Part shown: positions 1 through 8,147 of the stretch, piece by piece
How positions within the stretch are numbered: position 1 is the first letter of the stretch
How the letters are laid out: the number at the start of each line of letters is the position of its first letter
Assembly: GCA_023418705.1 (NCBI GenBank)
Contig: JAEZYZ010000407.1
Location: forward strand, 1 to 23,731
From: Pseudomonadota bacterium
Lineage (GTDB): Bacteria; Myxococcota_A; Polyangia; Polyangiales; Polyangiaceae
Direction: 5' to 3'
DNA: 23,731 bases
Translations under genes and position numbers: made by a program
The notes under the pieces: generated by a model
Seen by the model: the letters and a program-made list of their open reading frames with translations, nothing else
The model's database searches: none
What the model was told of the DNA's origin: nothing

Positions 1-90
1 TTCTACAACCGACAGCGCGCGCACTCGTTGCTCAACTACGCAACTCCGGTGCACTTCGAGGCTTGTGCGGAGGCAACGAAAGCGGCATAG
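1..90 (+). CDS. IS3-family transposase (OrfB), C-terminal fragment cut by window edge
   Basis: The first frame of the window reads 29 codons to a TAG at 88-90. It carries the signature end of IS3-family DDE transposases: Tyr-Asn-x-x-Arg-x-H-S-x-L-x-Y-x-x-P-x-x-F, here YNRQRAHSLLNYATPVHF. This is the tail of the integrase core that catalyses DNA strand transfer. The rest of the gene and the left end of the element lie outside the window. The right terminal repeat should fall within about 100 bp of the stop. The stretch ending near 137 (ATTCTGGTCA) has the CA end typical of the family, but the left end is not visible for comparison. The element's presence shows that this edge of the window has been open to insertion. 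Confidence 0.85.
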   Translation, partial: FYNRQRAHSLLNYATPVHFEACAEATKAA

Positions 91-888
91 TTCCTAACAA
101 CTCGTCCGGGGGATCGGATCAACTCCATTCTGGTCATTTATCAAAGCGCCCAAGGAGTACCAAAGGGATCTAGATTCGTCGAGAGGCTCACGCTGGTTTC
201 GTCGGACCGCGAAGCGCTCGCTTGTGCATTGTCGGCGCCAACGGCTGGACTTCATTGTGAGTACGCGCGCGACGACGGTCATCTCGTGCCGTCGAAAAAA
301 ACATCGAGCACGTTGGCGCCCTACCTGAGCCTCCACCGTCGGTTGTACTTGATCCCGGGGCTCTTCGACGCGCCAGGCTTTCCTGCTGACGGGAAACGTT
401 CAGACGTCGGAACGCCCACGGGCGAGGAGCGCCGATTCATCGCGATCTGCGACCTTGAACTTCTCGGTGAAGTCGACTCGGTCAGGGTTCGCTGGAGTCA
501 GCACGGCTCTTGGCGCCGTGCGGGCCCGGCGCTCGTCGCAAGGCCAATCTCGTGTCGAATCGAATGACCTTCGACGGTGCCTCCAGGCGGGTGCGGTGAA
601 CCAGCCCACGCGGGGGCAACCCAACCTAGTCGGTGCTCTAGCCGAGGGTGATGCCCCAGCGCGAGGGACCGAGGAGCCGACCGCCACGCGGGCGTTGCCC
701 GAATCGCCGAAGCAGCGAAGGCTACCATCCGCGCCGCCGGACCTGCCCGATGCGCCGACGCGGCGAGCGAACAAACCTTCCGCCGCCCCGGCGCGGCCCA
801 CCGAGGACACGCTGCCAACTTCGCCTGTCTCCGGGACCCGCTCGATCGAACCGCCCCCAACCGCTTGCACGAGTGGCAATTCTGATAC
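91..888. other. Gene-poor stretch downstream of the insertion sequence
   Basis: Several overlapping open frames exist on both strands. None has a recognisable domain, signal peptide, convincing ribosome binding site or coherent composition, and they are rich in Arg, Pro and Ala as GC-rich non-coding DNA tends to be. The first part, to about 400, is less GC-rich than the rest. One 23-base word at 639-661 nearly repeats a word in the MCE gene (1478-1500), so part of the stretch could be a decayed gene. Nothing more can be supported. Confidence 0.5.
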
Positions 889-921
889 ATGGACGCGCTG
901 GGACAGCGTGGTAACAAAGAT

Positions 922-1302
922 ATGAGACGGCTAGCGGAAGTACCTGGGCTGACACTTTCCGTGCTCGTCGCGCTCGGCAGCACCGCTTGCTCCACCTCTT
1001 CACAGGACCAGGAGCCGCCCGCGCTCGAGGGTGAAGACTTGGAAGGGTGGGGGCTTGCCGATTTGACCTGGCAGGAGGCAGCGAGGCGTATTGCCGAAGG
1101 GGACTCATCCGACGGCGCGTTCTCGCTGTTGTTCGTCGGACCACCGGACGATGGGGACTACGGCATCAACCTGCTCCTGTACCCTGAACACGAGGATCGC
1201 ACTTGCGATTTCATCGGGCGGCTACAACGAGCAAGCGGCAGTTCCTCGCGCCTGCGCCACCGGCGAGGACGGTGCCGCGTCCGGCGCACTCCAGCGACCT
1301 GA
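922..1302 (+). CDS. Small hypothetical lipoprotein, possibly frameshifted near its end
   Basis: The chosen start, an ATG at 922, gives a basic n-region, a hydrophobic core and a Cys in the context G-S-T-A-C, a plausible lipoprotein signal. An upstream in-frame ATG at 889 would bury this signal. The mature part is acidic, and the stretch DGAFSLLFVGPPDDGDYGIN looks protein-like. After about residue 97 the frame turns Arg/Ser-rich, while the neighbouring frame continues as a more natural sequence (GGYNEQAAVPRACATGEDG). A single-base indel in the G-run near 1216-1219 would join the two. Read this way the gene is a pseudogene or holds a sequencing error, and its true end is uncertain. The function is unknown. 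Confidence 0.5.
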   Translation: MRRLAEVPGLTLSVLVALGSTACSTSSQDQEPPALEGEDLEGWGLADLTWQEAARRIAEGDSSDGAFSLLFVGPPDDGDYGINLLLYPEHEDRTCDFIGRLQRASGSSSRLRHRRGRCRVRRTPAT

Positions 1303-1335
1303 CGTGATCCACGGGAGAGACGACGCTCGCAAGGC

Positions 1336-2802
1336 TCACGGACCCGGCGCGAACGGCAGCACCCGCTTCAGGTCCTCGTCGGTGAACTTGAGCTGCAGGC
1401 CGATGAAGTAGTCGCGGCGCGAGTCGCTCAAGGTGTCGTCGACGCCGCCCAGCAACCAGAGCCGCTCGATGAACTCATAGCCGAGGGTGATGCGCCAGCG
1501 GGGGAGCACGACCTCGCCGAAGCCGAACAGGTCCTGCTGGAGCATGAAGCGCTCCTGGAGCAGGTAGAGATCGAGGCCGACGCCGCCGGTCGACTCTTTG
1601 ATGCCGAATCGGCCCACGAAGGGTCCGAAGCGCTGCGCGAACTGCAGCGAGAAGCGGAAGGCATTCGTGGTGACGGTGCGCACCTCGCGGTAGGTGGGCG
1701 GCTCGTTCACGTTGGTGGTCTCGACGTCGATCTGCTCGTAGCGGGTCAAACCGCGCGGGTCGTTGACGATCTCGATCGAGTAGTACTTGTCCTCACGCGG
1801 CTGCAGCCGGAGCTCGACGTAGCTTTTGACGGTGCTCGTCAGAAACTGGTAGTCGCTGCGCAAGACGACGATCGTCTGCAGGCGGTTGAGCCCGCCGACG
1901 AACTCCCCCACGGTCTCGGCGACGCCCTCGACCTCGTCGATGAGCTTCTCGTCCTTGGTGAGCCGGCCGAGCGTTCCCTCGCCCCGCTCGAGCCGCTCGC
2001 TCACGGTCTCGAGGTTTTCGAGCGCGTTCTCCAGGCTGGTGCTGGCGCGGTTCACCTTCTCGACGATCTGCCGGACCTCACCCGGCTGTCCTTCGGCCGT
2101 GCCCTGGGCCTGGGCCACCATCTGCCGCACTTCGCGCGTGGTTTCGCGCACATTTTCGAGGATTTGCGCCACCTCCGGCTGTCCCTGCGCGGTGATGGCG
2201 TCGATCCGGGTCAAGATGCTGTGGATGGTCTCGCGGTTTTCACGCACGGTCTGATTCAGGGCGTCGGTGACCTGCGCCAGGTTCTCGAGCGTGTCCTTGA
2301 GGTTCTGCTTCCCTTCTTCGCTGCCGATGGCCTCGGCCAGCGCCGCGCTGACGGTCTTCACGTCTTTGGCGATGTCGGCCACCTGTTTGAGCAGGTCGTC
2401 GGTGGTGGGCGCTTCGATCACGTACTTGATGCGATCGCCGTCCTCGAGCTGCGTCCGGCCTTCGGTACCGGGCGTGAGCGACATGTAGTACTCGCCGAGC
2501 AGGCTCGACGCGACCTTGCCGGCGGCGGCGTCCTCGTAGAGCGCGATATCGGCGCGCACCCGCATGTCCACCCGGGCCTGTCCGTCCTGAAGCCGGATGC
2601 TCTCGATCTGGCCGACCGGGATGCCCGCCATCTTCACCTGGGAGTGGCGGGCGATGCCCGAGGCGTCCTTCATCAGCACGTAGACGACGTAGCCGTCGTC
2701 GCCTGCGGCGCGCTTCGATACGAAGTTATAGATGAGCCACGCGGCCGCGACCATCAGTACGGCGAAAGCGCCCACCTTCGCGGCTGTCGTGAAGCGGCCC
2801 AT
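1336..2802 (-). CDS. MCE/MlaD-family lipid-transport protein with long coiled coil and beta-rich C-terminus
   Basis: This 488-residue protein has one N-terminal membrane segment (about residues 8-27). An MCE domain follows (about 36-113), with the family patterns AGIPVGQI at 59-66 and SSLLGEYYMSLTPG at 99-112. A long helical, coiled-coil-prone region spans about 134-300 and is rich in Glu, Asn and Leu heptad-like spacing. The last part (about 310-475) has alternating hydrophobic and polar residues with many aromatics, as in outer-membrane beta-strands. MCE proteins form hexameric rings or tubes that carry phospholipids between the membranes of Gram-negative cells. No MlaE permease or MlaF ATPase is visible here, so this is an orphan copy. 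It diverges from the CAP lipoprotein gene across 202 bp. The MCE assignment is firm; the barrel reading of the tail is inference. Confidence 0.85.
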   Translation of the reverse strand: MGRFTTAAKVGAFAVLMVAAAWLIYNFVSKRAAGDDGYVVYVLMKDASGIARHSQVKMAGIPVGQIESIRLQDGQARVDMRVRADIALYEDAAAGKVASSLLGEYYMSLTPGTEGRTQLEDGDRIKYVIEAPTTDDLLKQVADIAKDVKTVSAALAEAIGSEEGKQNLKDTLENLAQVTDALNQTVRENRETIHSILTRIDAITAQGQPEVAQILENVRETTREVRQMVAQAQGTAEGQPGEVRQIVEKVNRASTSLENALENLETVSERLERGEGTLGRLTKDEKLIDEVEGVAETVGEFVGGLNRLQTIVVLRSDYQFLTSTVKSYVELRLQPREDKYYSIEIVNDPRGLTRYEQIDVETTNVNEPPTYREVRTVTTNAFRFSLQFAQRFGPFVGRFGIKESTGGVGLDLYLLQERFMLQQDLFGFGEVVLPRWRITLGYEFIERLWLLGGVDDTLSDSRRDYFIGLQLKFTDEDLKRVLPFAPGP

Positions 2803-3004
2803 GTTCGGGCGGAAAGCGTATCAAGGGAGCCGGGGCCGGTCGACTTCGGAGCGGCGCTGCCGAGCATCGAGCCGCCCGTCGAACGCCACACCGCGGCTCG
2901 AGCCGCGCGCCCGGCGTGCTTTTTGGGGGACGGATCTTGGTCGGGGGCAGCGTTCCCTGTTACGAGCGATCGAACCTGCGGCGCGTCCGCGGGGAGCTCG
3001 CGCC

Positions 3005-4255
3005 ATGCCTTTCGTTCGTTCATGGCCGGTGCGCCCGTTCGGGGTTGCCCTCTTGACAGCGGCGTGCGCGTCGCCGAGCGCTCCGCGCATCGCGCTCCCG
3101 TCACCGCCCGCGGCCGCCTCTCGGGCCGAGCCTGGCCGAGCGGTGGCGGACGTGATGGACGCGCGCTCCCGCAAGCGCGGCCATGAGCCCCTGCGATGGC
3201 AGCCGGCGACCACGTCCCCCCAACCGTTCCAGGTGGCGGGCCCGCGCGGGTGCGACCAGCCCGACGCCGCGTTGACCCGGGTTGCGAGCCGCCTTGCCCG
3301 CCGTCAGGCCCGCGGCGACACCGAGCTGGAGCTCTTCGACATCGTCTACGCCATGCGCGCGGAGGGGGCGCCGTATGTGTGGCCCCGCGCCTTGAGCCTG
3401 GAGGCCGAGGACCTGCCCGAAGCGGAGCTCTGGGGGCGGCTCGACCGCTGGCTCGATGACATGCCGACACCGGGCGTCGTTCGCTGCGGCCTCGCCGACG
3501 CACAATCGACGTCTGGCGCTACGGTCGTGGCGGCGGTGGCGGTCCGCAGCCTGTGTGACCTGGACCCGGTCCCGACGCGCGTGCGAAGCGGCGACTGGAT
3601 CACGCTCAGGGCACGACCCCTCGTCGAGGTCACCGACGGCAAGTGGATCGTGCTGCCCCCGGACCGGCCCCCGTTCGCCGTGCCGACGACGGCAGGCGCT
3701 CACATTTCGGGGCGATTCCGGGCGGATCGCCGCGGTCCATGGATGGCGCAGCTCTTGGTCGACGCCGGGTACGGCCCGCGCCCCGCCGCAGAGCTGATGG
3801 TGTTTGCCGACCTCCCACCTCCAGCGCACATCGATGAGCGACCGGCGCCGGGAGAGGAGTCCCTCCGATCAACCGCCGACGACCGCGTCGCGCTCGCGAT
3901 CATGGTCAACGGGGCGCGGCGACGAGCCGGTCTTTCGGCGCTGTTTCGCGATCCTCAGCTCGACGAGCTCGCCCAACACCACGCCGAAGCGATGGCGCGC
4001 ACGGGGCGCGTCGGCCATGACGTCGGCGGCGGCGATCCGCGGCTGCGGCTCGAGGCGGCCGGCCTGTTGCCGCTGGCAGCGGGAGAGAACGTGGCACGTG
4101 CTACCACCTCGGTCCGGGTCCACCGCGCGCTCTGGGCCAGCCCCTCCCATCGCGGTAATCTGCTGGAGCCCCGATTCGAAGCGCTGGGCGTCGGTGCGGT
4201 GCGCGACGCGAGCGGTTCGGTGTGGGCCGTCGAGCTGTTCGCCGATTTTCAGTGA
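3005..4255 (+). CDS. CAP-domain (SCP/PR-1-like) secreted lipoprotein
   Basis: The ATG at 3005 is preceded by GGGGAG at 2991-2996 (8-nt spacer). It opens a lipoprotein signal whose lipobox is LTAAC, with the modified Cys at residue 21; the upstream in-frame extension has no such features. The protein is 416 residues long. A region of about 250 residues that I do not recognise follows the signal. The CAP domain lies at about 293-415. It shows the helix with HHAEAMA (325-331), GEN with Glu361, SPSHRGNLL with His382, and a final strand VWAVELFADF. These His/Glu positions line the family's usual cavity. Bacterial CAP proteins are exported, and their biochemical role is mostly unsettled. The large N-terminal region makes this protein longer than most simple CAP proteins. 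Confidence 0.85.
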   Translation: MPFVRSWPVRPFGVALLTAACASPSAPRIALPSPPAAASRAEPGRAVADVMDARSRKRGHEPLRWQPATTSPQPFQVAGPRGCDQPDAALTRVASRLARRQARGDTELELFDIVYAMRAEGAPYVWPRALSLEAEDLPEAELWGRLDRWLDDMPTPGVVRCGLADAQSTSGATVVAAVAVRSLCDLDPVPTRVRSGDWITLRARPLVEVTDGKWIVLPPDRPPFAVPTTAGAHISGRFRADRRGPWMAQLLVDAGYGPRPAAELMVFADLPPPAHIDERPAPGEESLRSTADDRVALAIMVNGARRRAGLSALFRDPQLDELAQHHAEAMARTGRVGHDVGGGDPRLRLEAAGLLPLAAGENVARATTSVRVHRALWASPSHRGNLLEPRFEALGVGAVRDASGSVWAVELFADFQ

Positions 4256-4398
4256 CAGGAGCACGGCACTTTGCCGCCGGTACGGCTTCAATAATCGACC
4301 GCGCATGGTGCTTTCAATGCTGCGCCCGTCGGAGTAGCTTCGCTGAAGTGATGCTCTCGGTTGTTGGCGCTCGTCGCCGGCTGCGGCTCGGAGGCTCT

Positions 4399-6078
4399 AT
4401 GTCGGTTGCTCCGCGTTCACTGCTGCCCGTTGTTCTCACGTTGCTGGTGTTGGTTTGCCCGGCCCTTGCCGGCGCTCAAACACGCACCTTTTACCTGGAC
4501 CGCGCTCAGCTTTCGGGCGCCCCCGATGACGGGTTCATGGTCTGGCGCCCGTACATGCACGACAAGACGCGGTTCTACGGCACTGCAGCGCTCGGCTTCA
4601 CGCTCAACCCGCTGCGGGCCGACACGGTCGCCGACGATGGCGACACGGCCGATCGAATCGACAATCCGGTGCAGGGGCAGATCATCACCTACCTGATGGC
4701 GGGCACGCAGCTCGCACACCGGCTGAGCTTCAACATCGCGCTGCCGATCTCCGCCTGGCAGTTCACCGGCGACGACCCGGCGCGGTTCGGCATCGGCAAC
4801 GGCTTGGATGTCAACAAGGTCGCGCTGCATGACCTGCGCCTGGACGTCCGTGCGCTCGCGTTCGAATCCGATGATCGCAAGCTGCGCCTGGGGTTGGGCG
4901 CGGCCGCGTTTTTTCCGACCGGCGATCAGACCTCCTTCGCCGGTGACCGTCAGACCACCGGCATGCTCTATGGTTCGGGGGAGTACGACTTCGGCAGCTT
5001 CCTGTTGACCGGCATGGTCGGCCCCCACTTTCGTCCCAATCGGTCGCTGACCGGCGCCAACTCCGCCTTGTACCTGGGCACGGATTTGCGTTGGGCCATC
5101 GGCGCATTTCTGCCGCTTCGCGACGGCAAGCTGCGGGTGGGCGCCGAGATCTGGGGCACGAGCAGCCTCACGGCCGCCCGTGAGACCTCGTTCGAGCGCA
5201 ACACGGACATCGAGTGGCTGGCCCAGGGGCGCATGTTCCTCGACAAGGAGCGGCGCCTGAACGTGATGGCGGGAGCGGGGACGCGTCTGGCGAGCGGCTA
5301 CGGCGCGCCCGACCTGCGCGTGCTCGGCAGCATCGGCTACTGGTTCACGATTTCCGATACGGATCCCAAGTCGCCTCCGCCGCGGATCAAGATCGTCCCC
5401 GACGCCGACGACTACGACAAGGACACCGACGGCGACGGCTACCCCGACGACATCGACAAGTGCCCGACCATCAAGGAGGACGGCAAGCCCCCCGATCCGA
5501 CCGACGGCTGCCCCGCAGGCGCCGACCGCGACGGCGATGGGATCCCTGACGAGGTCGACGCCTGCCCCGACGACCCGGAAGACATGGATGGCGTCGAGGA
5601 CAAGGACGGCTGCCCCGAAGAGGACGCCGACGAAGACAAGATCCCGGACGCGCAGGACAAGTGCCCGACGCAGTTCGGCTCGCCCAACGCGCGCAACCCC
5701 GAGAAGCACGGGTGCCCGTTGGTCGAGGAGGGCACGGGTGAGCTCACGCTGCTCGAAAACATCCAGTTCGAGACGGGCCGCGCCGTCATCAAGCCGGCAA
5801 GCTTCCCGATCATCGACGAGGTCGTGCACCTGTTGAAACAGCGCCCCGACCTGCGCCTCGGTATCCACGGCCACACCGACAGCGTCGGCAGCGACGCGAA
5901 CAACCTGCAGCTCAGCAAGGATCGCGCGGCTGCCGTGCGCCGCTACATCGTCGACAAGGGCATCGCCGAGAGCCGGCTGGAGTCCGAAGGCTTCGGCGAG
6001 AGCCGCCCCATCGAGACCAACGACACCCCTGCCGGCCGCGCCAAGAACCGCCGCGTCGAGTTCAAGATCCTGGAGTAG
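4399..6078 (+). CDS. OmpA-family outer-membrane protein: N-terminal barrel, TSP3 repeats, peptidoglycan-binding domain
   Basis: The ATG at 4399 has GGAG at 4390-4393 and opens a clear signal peptide ending near ALAGAQ (residues 22-27), so it is preferred over the longer open frame. The protein is 559 residues. Residues 28-320 are rich in amphipathic strands and likely form a beta-barrel. Residues about 335-440 hold Asp-rich thrombospondin type 3-like repeats with Cys-Pro pairs (DTDGDGYPDDIDKCP, DRDGDGIPDEVDACP), expected to bind calcium. Residues about 448-559 form an OmpA C-terminal domain, with HTDSVG (Asp494), LSKDRA (Arg509) and NRRVEF. That domain grips diaminopimelate in peptidoglycan and so ties the outer membrane to the wall. 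This domain order is common in myxobacteria. The gene appears to be monocistronic. Confidence 0.93.
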   Translation: MSVAPRSLLPVVLTLLVLVCPALAGAQTRTFYLDRAQLSGAPDDGFMVWRPYMHDKTRFYGTAALGFTLNPLRADTVADDGDTADRIDNPVQGQIITYLMAGTQLAHRLSFNIALPISAWQFTGDDPARFGIGNGLDVNKVALHDLRLDVRALAFESDDRKLRLGLGAAAFFPTGDQTSFAGDRQTTGMLYGSGEYDFGSFLLTGMVGPHFRPNRSLTGANSALYLGTDLRWAIGAFLPLRDGKLRVGAEIWGTSSLTAARETSFERNTDIEWLAQGRMFLDKERRLNVMAGAGTRLASGYGAPDLRVLGSIGYWFTISDTDPKSPPPRIKIVPDADDYDKDTDGDGYPDDIDKCPTIKEDGKPPDPTDGCPAGADRDGDGIPDEVDACPDDPEDMDGVEDKDGCPEEDADEDKIPDAQDKCPTQFGSPNARNPEKHGCPLVEEGTGELTLLENIQFETGRAVIKPASFPIIDEVVHLLKQRPDLRLGIHGHTDSVGSDANNLQLSKDRAAAVRRYIVDKGIAESRLESEGFGESRPIETNDTPAGRAKNRRVEFKILE

Positions 6079-6186
6079 CGATCGTCCTGCCTTCTAGGTG
6101 CGCCCCTCCAGGCCGCGTTTAACGCATCGCGCCATCGTCTCGGCGCGGACCGCATGCGTGGCAATCAGCCCCGAACGCCGAATTGG

Positions 6187-6226
6187 CAATGCAGCCCGCT
6201 GCGTTGGTGATTCCGCTATCGCGGAA
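6187..6226. terminator. Two adjacent hairpins downstream of the OmpA-like gene
   Basis: Stem 1 pairs 6187-6194 with 6199-6206 (8 bp including one G-T pair, loop CCCG). Stem 2 pairs TTCCGC at 6211-6216 with GCGGAA at 6221-6226 (loop TATC). They lie 110-150 bp after the stop codon in the 289-bp gap before the protease gene. There is no T-run, so intrinsic termination is uncertain. They could instead be mRNA 3'-end stabilisers or protein-binding sites. Confidence 0.3.
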
Positions 6227-6367
6227 CCTGCAGCCCCGAGGTCATCCTTTCTCGATTCGCTAGAGCTAGACGAGCGGCCTCGGTCCTGTAACGATGGGGG
6301 CCTCAACGAGGGGCGGCTGAGCTGCAGCGGCTTCGGGTGGAAAGGGTCGAACTAGAGGAGGAGGAAC

Positions 6368-8143
6368 ATGCCCATTCATTTTAGAACGTGCGCTACTTTT
6401 GCGGCCGTCGTCTTACTTACGACAGCTTGCGGTGACCTGGCAGCCGAGGGGCAACAAGAGGTTACTGACGGGAAAGCTGAAGCCGTTGTCGGCGGAGAGG
6501 CGATCCACGGACCGAGGTCCGATTTTTTGGGTGCCGTCGGAGCGCTTGTCGGGCCCGGTGGTTGCACTGGTACACTGGTAGCCCCGAACAAGGTCCTGTT
6601 CGCAGCACACTGCACGTGTGGCTCGCTCGAAGGTTGGACCTTCGCACTGCCACACCTTCAGGATGTGCCAGCAAGCAGAATAGGGGTACTCGATTGTTCT
6701 GGAGCCGATGCAACTGCGCAGTGCTTCTCCGGAACGGCCGTGCGACATCCGGAGTTCAACTGCTCCAGCGATAACCTTGAGCAGTTTAGGACCGCAGGCA
6801 CCGACCTCGCCGTTCTCACCCTCGACAATCCGGTTCCAGCGTCTTTAGCAACGCCACAGCCCGTTTATCTGGGCCAATTCTGGGCCGACTTCCTAGGTAC
6901 AGGGGGAATCGCTGCAGGGTTCGGCAATTTTGCTGAGGACTTCCACTGCAACGACAGCCCAATTATCGGCATCTCGGAGTTCACGCGGCGCCAGTGGACA
7001 GGGTTTGGAATCGCAGAAGAGTACGACCCCTGCGACGCTCTTTTCTTCGAGGGCGCCTGTGCTGATGTACCGTACTACTTTTCTCCGGTGAGCAGCCCGA
7101 TGCGACTGGGACGAGGTGACTCCGGAAGCGCCTTGTTCGGCATTCGACATGGCATCCCAATGGTTATCGGTGTCTGGTACGGAAATAAATGTCCGGAGAC
7201 GGGCGGGGCCGCCGGCATCGCGAAGCACGTATGGGCAGAAACGGCTGACCGACACAACTTTTTCTTCAACCGACCGCTCGGGCACAATGCCGTCTGGATT
7301 GCCGAAAACATCGACCTGCCTTTCGCGACAACTGTGGAGGAGATTCGCTCGATGGCAGCCTTGTTTTCCAACAACATACTAAGACTGAACGACAGAGCAA
7401 GCGTGCTCAGTCAAAACCCATCAGGAGCTGCACTGACCGTCACGGCTACTGGACCCGCTATGGGACGCGGAACTCAGCTAGACGTAGGCGTCGAGGCTCA
7501 GACGCGCAACATCCTTGCCGGGGGGAAGCTGTCACTAAATCACCGAGCCGTGGTAAACGGCGACATCAGCGCAACATTTTACCTGAAGCAACCGGACGCC
7601 GTAGTGACCGGCGCGGAGCACTTCGACACGGTGATTCGGGTGCCTGATGCTCTCGAAAGCGTGACCTTGATCCAGAGCACGACATCGTCTCAGGACATTA
7701 GTTTGAATACACCTAGCGGAGGTGCCGTGAACACCTTGGCAATCGCGCCAGGCCACTACCGTGATATACGTCTGAAGCCCTTCACGAGACTTCAGTTGTC
7801 GGCTGGTGTTTACGTGGTACGAAACTTCCTCGCGGACACCGATTCGATCGTGGAGTTCTCCCTACTTGATGCTACATACCTCGTAGTTACGGGTTCGTTC
7901 CTTTGGCGAGGCACGACGAACGGAGGCCAAGGACTTATCGGGCTCAAATCGGGAGGCAAGATCGAAAACTTTATCACTGGAACCATCGTATCCCCCTCCA
8001 GCCAGCACGCTGTTGTGGTCGATACGGCCGGCGACGGTCCAGCCATGCTGGGGGCCATCTTCGCTGGATGGATCGAAATTCACCAAGGAAAACAAATCAA
8101 GCATGTACCATTCGGGTTCCCTTGGGCGCCTGCACTACAGTAA
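6368..8143 (+). CDS. Trypsin-like (S1) serine protease lipoprotein with C-terminal beta-rich domain
   Basis: A strong ribosome binding site (GAGGAGGAGGA at 6355-6365) precedes the ATG. The 591-residue product has a lipoprotein signal (LLTTAC, Cys21). VVGG at 40-43 matches the mature N-terminus of trypsin-family enzymes. The catalytic triad is His81 (LFAAHC), Asp146 (GTDLAVLTL) and Ser252 (GRGDSGSA). By spacing, the S1-specificity position six residues before the Ser is Arg246 rather than the Asp of trypsin, and the usual neighbouring Cys is a Gly, so cleavage preference should differ from trypsin. After about residue 380 comes a separate domain of short repeated strands (LSLNHRAVVNGDI, APGHYRDIRL, LQLSAGVYVV), resembling beta-helix-like surface domains. 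I infer anchoring or substrate binding for it. Codon third positions are visibly less GC-rich than in neighbouring genes, suggesting transfer. The next gene starts 4 nt after the stop. Confidence 0.9.
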   Translation: MPIHFRTCATFAAVVLLTTACGDLAAEGQQEVTDGKAEAVVGGEAIHGPRSDFLGAVGALVGPGGCTGTLVAPNKVLFAAHCTCGSLEGWTFALPHLQDVPASRIGVLDCSGADATAQCFSGTAVRHPEFNCSSDNLEQFRTAGTDLAVLTLDNPVPASLATPQPVYLGQFWADFLGTGGIAAGFGNFAEDFHCNDSPIIGISEFTRRQWTGFGIAEEYDPCDALFFEGACADVPYYFSPVSSPMRLGRGDSGSALFGIRHGIPMVIGVWYGNKCPETGGAAGIAKHVWAETADRHNFFFNRPLGHNAVWIAENIDLPFATTVEEIRSMAALFSNNILRLNDRASVLSQNPSGAALTVTATGPAMGRGTQLDVGVEAQTRNILAGGKLSLNHRAVVNGDISATFYLKQPDAVVTGAEHFDTVIRVPDALESVTLIQSTTSSQDISLNTPSGGAVNTLAIAPGHYRDIRLKPFTRLQLSAGVYVVRNFLADTDSIVEFSLLDATYLVVTGSFLWRGTTNGGQGLIGLKSGGKIENFITGTIVSPSSQHAVVVDTAGDGPAMLGAIFAGWIEIHQGKQIKHVPFGFPWAPALQ

Positions 8144-8147
8144 CACC

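Noticed and set aside
455..925. Pro/Ala/Thr-rich open frame that resembles a linker-type protein, plus overlapping frames on both strands
   Set aside because: No domain, signal, ribosome binding site or consistent coding bias; several equally long frames overlap it, as expected in GC-rich non-coding DNA.
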